49,438 bases of DNA from Deltaproteobacteria bacterium. GTDB taxonomy: Bacteria; Myxococcota_A; Polyangia; Polyangiales; JADJMO01. The notes under the pieces are model-generated. The model worked only from the letters and a program-made list of their open reading frames with translations. It was not told where the DNA came from and did not search any database. Where the stretch lies: assembly GCA_016182965.1 (NCBI GenBank), contig JACPFM010000112.1, positions 53,117 to 102,554 on the forward strand, written 5' to 3'. The position numbers were made by a program, and so were the translations under genes. Shown here in pieces: positions 44,680 to 49,438 of the stretch; position 1 is the first letter of the stretch; every line of letters begins with the position of its first letter.

Positions 44680-44700
44680 GACGCGCGCACGATAGCAGCG

Positions 44701-44868
44701 TCACCAGGTCTTCGCGCCAGGCGCCACGACGCACGAGTCGAGATCGCCGCGGGCGCAGGCGGCGGCACGAAGCTCGGCCGCTTTGAGCGTGTCCTTCGGC
44801 ACGCCGCGACCGTCGTCGTACATCTTTGCGAGCCGGACACACGCGATCGCCCACGCGCCCGGTACCAT
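44701..44868 (-). pseudogene. Remnant of a Sel1-repeat gene
   Basis: A frame of 55 codons (ATG 44868) encodes one and a half Sel1 repeats (CVRLAKMYDDGRGVPKDTLKAA, then CARGDLDSCVV) and ends in a stop at 44701. It has no signal peptide. It is 21 nt upstream of the full Sel1 lipoprotein gene. It looks like the C-terminal end of a once larger repeat protein, the rest having been replaced by the divergent PH-domain operon at 44875. Translation as a micro-protein cannot be excluded. Confidence 0.55.
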
Positions 44869-44874
44869 CGCTGC

Positions 44875-45366
44875 ATGGAGCCCTCGTCGATCCACGCGAT
44901 CACCCGGCCGCACCCGCGGCTGTTGAGGCAGTACCTGCTGCAGGCGCTGTTCGCCGGGCCGGTGTCGCCGATCGCGATGCTGATCCTCTACTTCCGCTAT
45001 CACACGATGCGGTACCGGTTCGACGAGCACGGCATCTCGAAGAGCTGGGGCATCCTGCTGCGGCGCGAGGTCAACCTCACCTACGCGCGCATCCAGGACA
45101 TCCACCTCGCGTCGGGGCCGATCCAGCGGTGGCTCGGCCTGGCCGACGTGCAGGTGCAGACGGCGTCCGGCAGCGCGAGCGCGGAGCTGGTCATCGAAGG
45201 CTTGCTCGAGTTCGAGGCGATCCGCGACTTCCTCTACTCGCGCATGCGGGGCGTCCGCGACGAGGCCGCGCACGAGAAGCCGGACGAGGCGGTGACCCTG
45301 CTCCGCGAGATCCGCGACGATCTCCGCGCGACGCGCGAGGCGCTCGCGCCGAAGGGAACGGCGTGA
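44875..45366 (+). CDS. Bacterial PH (bPH2) domain membrane protein, short partner
   Basis: A protein of 163 residues with one hydrophobic stretch (LLQALFAGPVSPIAMLILYF) and a bPH2 domain after it: MRYRFDEHGISKSWGILLRREVNLTYARIQDIHLASGPIQRWLGLADVQV, the arrangement seen in YdbS/YdbT-like proteins. It ends with a helical tail (TLLREIRDDLRATREAL). It and the following gene form a two-protein set of the kind found as YdbS-YdbT in Firmicutes, with the two stop/start codons overlapping by one base. Function is probably in envelope maintenance; no enzymatic motif. Confidence 0.85.
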   Translation: MEPSSIHAITRPHPRLLRQYLLQALFAGPVSPIAMLILYFRYHTMRYRFDEHGISKSWGILLRREVNLTYARIQDIHLASGPIQRWLGLADVQVQTASGSASAELVIEGLLEFEAIRDFLYSRMRGVRDEAAHEKPDEAVTLLREIRDDLRATREALAPKGTA

Positions 45367-46175
45367 TGTTCGCCTGGTTCCGCGATCGTCTGTTGCGCGT
45401 GCTGCGCGTGCCGCCCGAGCCCCACGATCCGATCGGCGGCTCGACCCTCGTCTTCCGCGCCGGAGAAGGATATTTCCACTATCGGATCGCCGTGTGGGTC
45501 CTCGGCCGCGTGCTGCTGCTCGCGGTCGCCGGCTATCTGGCCTTCGTCCTGGTGCTCGTCGCGACGGCGGTCGCCGCGCAAGTCGCCCCCGCCGCCTCCG
45601 CCGCGGCGAAGAAATCGCTGTTCGCGAAGGTCGATCCCGACGTGCTGCAGTGGGTCGTCGTGGGCGTCGGCGGGTTCGTCCTGCTGCTGTACCTCGTGCA
45701 GTCGGCGATCTCGTGGGCGCTCCTGCGGCTCGACTACGAGATGCGCTGGTACAAGGTCACCGACCGCAGCCTGCGCATCCGCGAGGGGGTGTGGTTCGTG
45801 CGCGAGATGACCATGTCGTTCGCCAACGTGCAGAACGTGGCCATCGAGCAGGGCCCGATCCAGAAGTACTTCGGCGTCGCCGACCTGCTCGTGCAATCGG
45901 CGGGCGGCGGCGGCGGCGAGAAGGGCCAGAACCAGCACGTCGGCGTGTTCCGCGGCATCGAGCACGCCGACCGCGTGAAGGAGATGATCCTCGAGCGCCT
46001 CCGCAAGCACCGCGACGCCGGCCTCGGCGACACCGACGACCGCTCGCACGCCGCACCCTCGCGCGAGGTCGCGATGGTCGAGGCGATGTGCGAGGTACGC
46101 GACGAAACGCGGGCCCTGCGCGCCGCCGTGACGGCGCCCGACCGCATGGACCGGGAGCCCGCACGTCAGGGATAG
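45366..46175 (+). CDS. Bacterial PH (bPH2) domain membrane protein, long partner
   Basis: A protein of 269 residues. Two membrane helices (VWVLGRVLLLAVAGYLAFVLVLV and WVVVGVGGFVLLLYLVQSAI) precede a bPH2 domain with LRIREGVWFVREMTMSFANVQNVAIEQGPIQKYFGVADLLVQSAG, parallel to the motif of the partner. A Gly-rich loop (GGGGGEKGQ) and an amphipathic tail with a conserved-looking MVEAMCEVRDETRAL follow. Start ATG overlaps the partner stop by one base. Inferred complex of the two bPH2 proteins. Confidence 0.85.
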   Translation: MFAWFRDRLLRVLRVPPEPHDPIGGSTLVFRAGEGYFHYRIAVWVLGRVLLLAVAGYLAFVLVLVATAVAAQVAPAASAAAKKSLFAKVDPDVLQWVVVGVGGFVLLLYLVQSAISWALLRLDYEMRWYKVTDRSLRIREGVWFVREMTMSFANVQNVAIEQGPIQKYFGVADLLVQSAGGGGGEKGQNQHVGVFRGIEHADRVKEMILERLRKHRDAGLGDTDDRSHAAPSREVAMVEAMCEVRDETRALRAAVTAPDRMDREPARQG

Positions 46176-46263
46176 CGGAGGTCGTACCACGTCGAGAACG
46201 GCGAGCCCGATCTCGGCAGCACGATCGAGCCCTGAGAGGGCCACGGCGCCGGAGCGAACCTCC

Positions 46264-46287
46264 CCGTGGGCATGGTGGCTCCCACGG
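46264..46287. promoter_or_regulatory. Hairpin in the leader of the thioredoxin-glutaredoxin gene
   Basis: CCGTGGG (46264-46270) and CCCACGG (46281-46287) form a 7-bp stem with a 10-nt loop, 24 nt before the start codon and 14 nt before its GGAG. There is no T-tract. It could regulate initiation or end the PH-domain transcript. Confidence 0.35.
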
Positions 46288-46310
46288 CCGCCAGAGAAGT
46301 GGAGACCACG

Positions 46311-46907
46311 ATGACGCTCGAGCTCCTCACCGACCGCGAACTCCTCGACCAACGGCTCGACCGACCGGACCAGACGCTCTACCTCGCGTTCTTCGGCGAG
46401 TTCTCCGAAGCGTCGCGCGCGGCTCGGCCGGCCTTCGAGGCGTTCTGCGCCGCGCACCCCGAGGTCCCGGCGGTGGCGATCGACGTCGGCATCACCCGGG
46501 GCGTCCACAAGGAATGGGGCGTCGCCACGGTCCCGAGCGTGCTCGCCGTCCGCAACGGCCGCGTGCTGCGCACCGTCGTCGGCGCCCAATCGGCCGAGTT
46601 CTACGCGCGTGCCCTGCTCGGCGAGCGCGGCCCAGAAGCCACCACCGGCAGCCGCGAGCGCGCCCACCGCGTGACCGTCTACGTGACCGACACCTGCCCG
46701 TGGTGCACCCGCGTGAAGACGTACCTCCGCGAGCACAAGGTGTCGTTCAGCGAGATCAACGTCTCGCGCGACGAGAGCGCCGCGCGCCGCATGACCGAGC
46801 GCAGCGGCCAGATGGGCGTGCCCCAGCTCGACATCGACGGGAGCTTCGTCGTCGGCTTCGACCAACCCCGTATCGACGCGCTGCTCGGCCTCGGCCGACG
46901 CGCGTGA
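46311..46907 (+). CDS. Thioredoxin-like (no CxxC) / glutaredoxin fusion protein
   Basis: A protein of 198 residues. The first half has a thioredoxin-fold pattern (YLAFFGEFSEASRAARPAFEAF, AIDVGITRGVHKEWGVATVPSVLAV with the cis-Pro TVPS), but no active-site CxxC: GEFSEAS is in its place. The second half (about 119-198) is a glutaredoxin with CPWC at 129-132, TYLREHKVSFSEINV and GQMGVPQLDIDG (cis-Pro) and GFDQPRIDALL. The N-terminal domain may bind or present a substrate while the C-terminal one does the disulfide chemistry. GGAG lies six bases before the ATG. groES is 25 nt downstream. Confidence 0.87.
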   Translation: MTLELLTDRELLDQRLDRPDQTLYLAFFGEFSEASRAARPAFEAFCAAHPEVPAVAIDVGITRGVHKEWGVATVPSVLAVRNGRVLRTVVGAQSAEFYARALLGERGPEATTGSRERAHRVTVYVTDTCPWCTRVKTYLREHKVSFSEINVSRDESAARRMTERSGQMGVPQLDIDGSFVVGFDQPRIDALLGLGRRA

Positions 46908-46932
46908 GCCATCACAACCCCCGGAGATCCCG

Positions 46933-47217
46933 ATGCGTCTGCAGCCCCTGAACGGTCACGTGTTGCTCGAGCCCGTCGCCCCCGAAGAGAAGACCAAGGG
47001 CGGAATCATCCTCCCCGACACCGCGCGGGAAGCGCCCGACGAGGGCGTCATCGAAGCCCTCCCGCCCAACGGCTCCGACGAGGTCGCCATCGGCGATCGC
47101 GTCCTCTACAAGCGCTACGCCGGCCAGGAGATCTCCTTCGAAGGCGCCAAGCGCCGCCTCGTCCCCGTCGGCGACCTCCTCGCCAAATACGTCCGCGCCG
47201 ACGCCATCCCGGACTGA
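46933..47217 (+). CDS. groES: Co-chaperonin GroES
   Basis: A protein of 94 residues, the usual size. It forms the heptameric lid of the GroEL chaperonin. The mobile loop EEKTKGGIILPDTA, the GDRVLYKRYAGQEI core, and the C-terminal strand RLVPVGDLLAKY are intact. A GGAG ribosome-binding site stands about 7 nt before the ATG. groEL does not follow; the next gene is a lipoprotein. It may be co-transcribed with the glutaredoxin fusion, which fits an oxidative/folding stress grouping. A main groESL operon may exist elsewhere. Confidence 0.92.
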   Translation: MRLQPLNGHVLLEPVAPEEKTKGGIILPDTAREAPDEGVIEALPPNGSDEVAIGDRVLYKRYAGQEISFEGAKRRLVPVGDLLAKYVRADAIPD

Positions 47218-47362
47218 TCGCCCCCGTCTTCCGACACTCTCCGTCGCAGGCCCCGCGCGCGCGCGAGCCCTCGATCGCCTCATGCTCGCGGCGCGTCACC
47301 GGCGATCGCGAGGTTTCCGTGACGGTTCTGGCCCGGTCACCCCAAGGTGATACAACCGGCTC

Positions 47363-49096
47363 ATGAATCGCTTGCTCGGAAGTGCGCTCGTCTTGGCGGC
47401 GTTGGGTTGTGGCGGCAAGACCGTGTACGGCGGTCCGGCCGACGGCGGAGGCGACGAAGGCGTCCTCCCCGACGACGGGGTCATCGATCCCGACACCGGC
47501 CCGATCATCCCGCCCCCGCCGCCGAAGGCCAGCGACAAGGTCGATCTGCTCTTCGTGATCGACAACTCGATCTCGATGGCCGACAAGCAGCTCGAGCTCG
47601 CGCGGCGCATCCCCGAGATGGTGCGCGATCTCGTCGAGCCGCTCCGCGATCCGAGCGGCAAGCCCCTCACCAAGCCGGTCTTCGATCTGCACATCGGAGT
47701 CATCACCAGCTCGCTCGGCTCGCACGGGACCAGCGCGTGCGCGCCGGAGGTCACCAACCGGCGAAACGACGATCGCGGCCACCTCCTGCCGCGCGCCGGC
47801 GAAGGCGGCGGCACCGGCTGGAAGGTCGACGGCACCGGCACCGTCACCAGCGCCCCCTGCCCGACGCCGGTCGTCGCGAGCCCGGTGCGCTGGGCCTTCG
47901 ACGCCAGCAAGGGCACCGCCGACTACTACGGCTCGGCGGGCGCGCAGCAGGCCGAGCTCGCGACGACGTGCGTCGTGCAGGCCGCCAAGGACGACGGCTG
48001 CGGCTACGAAGAGACGCTCGAGTCGATGTACCACTTCCTCATCGATCCGGCGCCGTACGACTCGGCCAAGGTGAAGTGCACGTTCGGCATCTCCGGCGAC
48101 GCGTGCGGCAACAACAAGATCCTCGTCGAGGGCCTCGACGAGGAGCTGCTCGCGCAGCGCAAGGCGTTCCTGCGGCCCGATTCGAGCGTCGTCATCGTGG
48201 TGCTCAGCGACGAGAACGACGCCTCGCTCAAGCCCGCCGGCCTCAACTGGCTGCCGTGGGGCTACGGCAAGGGCCAGATGATGCGCGGCTGGTCGAGCTG
48301 CGACGGCGTGCCCGACGAGTTCGAGCCCGAGAGCCCGGCGGACTTCAGCAGGTTGCACAACGACCTCAAGTGCTTCTCCTGCTTCGAGGACGCGAAGGAT
48401 CCGAACTGCGCGGTCAAGTGGCCGACCGATCCGCTCAACAACGACATCGACAACCGCAACCTCCGCGCGTTCCGCCAGGTGCAGCGCTTCGGCTACAACT
48501 TCCTCTGGGGTCGCCAGCGCTACGTCGACGGGCTCACCAAGGCGTCGGTGCTCGGCTCCGACGGCAGGTTCGCTCCGAACCCGCTGTTCGCCTCCGGGCG
48601 CTCGCCGGGCAACGTGCTCTTCGCCGCCATCGTCGGCGTGCCGAAGGAGCTGGTGAACGGGCCCGACGGCGTTGCCAAACCGCTCGGCGCCGGCGACTGG
48701 GAGAAGATCGTCGGACCGGTCGGCCTGCGCGATCCGCACATGATCGAGTCCATCGCGCCGCGCCCGGGCGTGCCGAAGTACGCGGGCGATCCGAGCATCG
48801 ATCCGATCAACGGCGGCGACCGCGACATCTTCGACGGCGGCGATCTGCAGTACGCGTGCATCGCACCGCGCAGCTCCACGGCGCCCAGCGGCTCCTACGA
48901 CTGCGAGGGCTCCTCGGCGAAGAGCAACCCGCTGTGCAGCAGCACGGGCGTGCAGGTGCGGTTCAAGGCCTACCCGGGCCTGCGTCACCTGCGGGTGGCG
49001 CGCGAGGTCAACGGGTTCGTCGGATCGATCTGCGATCCGGGCCTGACCGGCGCGGTGCGTGGGCTCGTTCGCCGCATCCAGCCGCTCATCCGCTGA
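47363..49096 (+). CDS. vWA-like surface lipoprotein
   Basis: A protein of 577 residues. A signal peptide with lipobox (VLAALGC, C16) is followed by a Gly/Asp/Pro-rich spacer and a von Willebrand A-like domain beginning KVDLLFVIDNSISMADKQ. D67, S69 and S71 form the MIDAS motif that binds Mg or Mn. The domain continues with IGVITSSLGS and VVIVVLSDENDAS. Several Cys-rich inserts (SCDGVPDEF, LKCFSCFEDAKDPNC) and a region with FAAIVGVPKELV follow. Such lipoproteins are abundant in Polyangia and are probably surface-exposed adhesive or substrate-binding proteins. Confidence 0.82.
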   Translation: MNRLLGSALVLAALGCGGKTVYGGPADGGGDEGVLPDDGVIDPDTGPIIPPPPPKASDKVDLLFVIDNSISMADKQLELARRIPEMVRDLVEPLRDPSGKPLTKPVFDLHIGVITSSLGSHGTSACAPEVTNRRNDDRGHLLPRAGEGGGTGWKVDGTGTVTSAPCPTPVVASPVRWAFDASKGTADYYGSAGAQQAELATTCVVQAAKDDGCGYEETLESMYHFLIDPAPYDSAKVKCTFGISGDACGNNKILVEGLDEELLAQRKAFLRPDSSVVIVVLSDENDASLKPAGLNWLPWGYGKGQMMRGWSSCDGVPDEFEPESPADFSRLHNDLKCFSCFEDAKDPNCAVKWPTDPLNNDIDNRNLRAFRQVQRFGYNFLWGRQRYVDGLTKASVLGSDGRFAPNPLFASGRSPGNVLFAAIVGVPKELVNGPDGVAKPLGAGDWEKIVGPVGLRDPHMIESIAPRPGVPKYAGDPSIDPINGGDRDIFDGGDLQYACIAPRSSTAPSGSYDCEGSSAKSNPLCSSTGVQVRFKAYPGLRHLRVAREVNGFVGSICDPGLTGAVRGLVRRIQPLIR

Positions 49097-49100
49097 ATCC

Positions 49101-49192
49101 GTCGAAGGTCAAAAGGTCGAATCGAGAGCCCATTTCCACGGGGTTCCAGGGGCTCCGTCCCTGGTTCGACCTTCGACCTTTCGACCTTCGAC
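49101..49192. repeat. Heptad inverted repeat downstream of the vWA lipoprotein gene
   Basis: The left arm 49101-49121 (GTCGAAG-type units) pairs with 49172-49192 at 20 of 21 positions, with a loop of about 50 nt. It begins 5 nt after the vWA gene stop. The same unit GTCGAAG forms the direct array at 12178-12219. Likely an RNA stem at the end of the transcript. Confidence 0.75.
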
Positions 49193-49300
49193 CAAGCTCG
49201 ACGGGAGATCCCCATCGCGACCGCTGACCCCCGAGCGCGAGCTCAGCTGCGGACGGCCATGGCGACCCACGCTCGCGCCGCCTAGAATGGGCGGTTCCGC

Positions 49301-49438
49301 ATGGCGCCCTCGAACAGCAGGCAGCCGCTCTCCGGTTTCAAGCTCAAAGGCACCGCCGTCCGCGGCACGCTGCAGGCCATCGAGCGCCTGCACGGCGCCG
49401 CGGCGCGGGCTGCGATCGAGGAGGCGCTCCCGGAGAAC
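49301..49438 (+). CDS. Partial gene cut by right edge, possible DUF2378-like protein
   Basis: Forty-six codons from the ATG at 49301 to the edge. The start (MAPSNSRQPLSGFKLKGTAV) continues into a helix with RGTLQAIERLHGAAARAAIEEALPE. The KG-x-x-x-x-x-x-x-AIERLHG / ALPE style recalls the myxobacterial DUF2378/TIGR02265 family, an N-terminal helical domain of unknown function. The match is from pattern memory only. No signal peptide. The gap before it (49193-49300) shows no clear promoter. Confidence 0.5.
   Translation, partial: MAPSNSRQPLSGFKLKGTAVRGTLQAIERLHGAAARAAIEEALPEN

Noticed and set aside
41190..44681. A plus-strand open frame of over 1,100 codons
   Set aside because: It is antisense to the HAD/ECH fusion and the Sel1 lipoprotein, both with intact motifs; no domain is present in this frame.

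Overview
This is a very GC-rich, gene-dense chromosomal window, most likely from a member of the Myxococcota (Polyangia, Sandaracinus-like). The case rests on many outer-membrane or secreted lipoproteins with Asp/Thr/Gly-rich spacers after the lipobox, parallel beta-helix and MopE-type surface proteins, a MYXO-CTERM-like segment, a eukaryote-like Ser/Thr kinase, a PP2C phosphatase, a Sel1-repeat lipoprotein, and palindromic or tandem-repeat intergenic spacers. No rRNA, tRNA, CRISPR array, insertion sequence or prophage was seen. The taxonomic placement is inference.

Layout. 1-9 kb: two paralogous beta-helix proteins (the first cut by the left edge) flank a GMC oxidoreductase with a partner protein, a radical SAM enzyme (AmrS type), an archaeal-type methionine adenosyltransferase and a histidine-kinase scar. 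9-14 kb: a methyltransferase, a cytochrome P460-like lipoprotein, a cupredoxin lipoprotein, an amidohydrolase and a papain-like peptidase lipoprotein. 14-21 kb: trehalose synthase, maleylacetoacetate isomerase overlapping a membrane PP2C phosphatase, a stand-alone 5'-3' exonuclease and phosphoglucomutase. 21-27.6 kb: an envelope protein, a TMTC-like GT-C membrane protein, a large lipoprotein, a metallophosphoesterase and a Ser/Thr kinase fused to a hemerythrin-like domain.

27.6-33 kb: a c-type heme cluster. A tight minus-strand operon (YceI, monoheme cytochrome-porin fusion, multiheme protein) is divergent from a triheme lipoprotein, which is followed by an AidB-like acyl-CoA dehydrogenase. 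With the cupredoxin and the P460-like protein nearby, this suggests an envelope electron-transfer theme. 33-38 kb: two surface lipoproteins, a TerB-like protein coupled to a HAMP-like membrane protein, methylmalonyl-CoA epimerase and an unknown protein. 38-39.9 kb: a spacer with four regularly spaced palindromes, then a toxin-antitoxin pair with a third coupled gene. 39.9-43.2 kb: a thiolase and a fused 3-hydroxyacyl-CoA dehydrogenase/enoyl-CoA hydratase in reversed domain order. 43.2-49.4 kb: a Sel1-repeat lipoprotein with a nearby remnant, paired bacterial PH-domain proteins, a thioredoxin-glutaredoxin fusion, an orphan groES, a vWA-like lipoprotein and a gene cut by the right edge.

The least expected items are the kinase-hemerythrin fusion, the Cyc2-like cytochrome-porin operon, the archaeal-type MAT next to a truncated histidine kinase, the heptanucleotide inverted repeats in gene spacers (one fills exactly the gap between two convergent stop codons), and the four spaced 18-bp palindromes at 38.25-38.5 kb.
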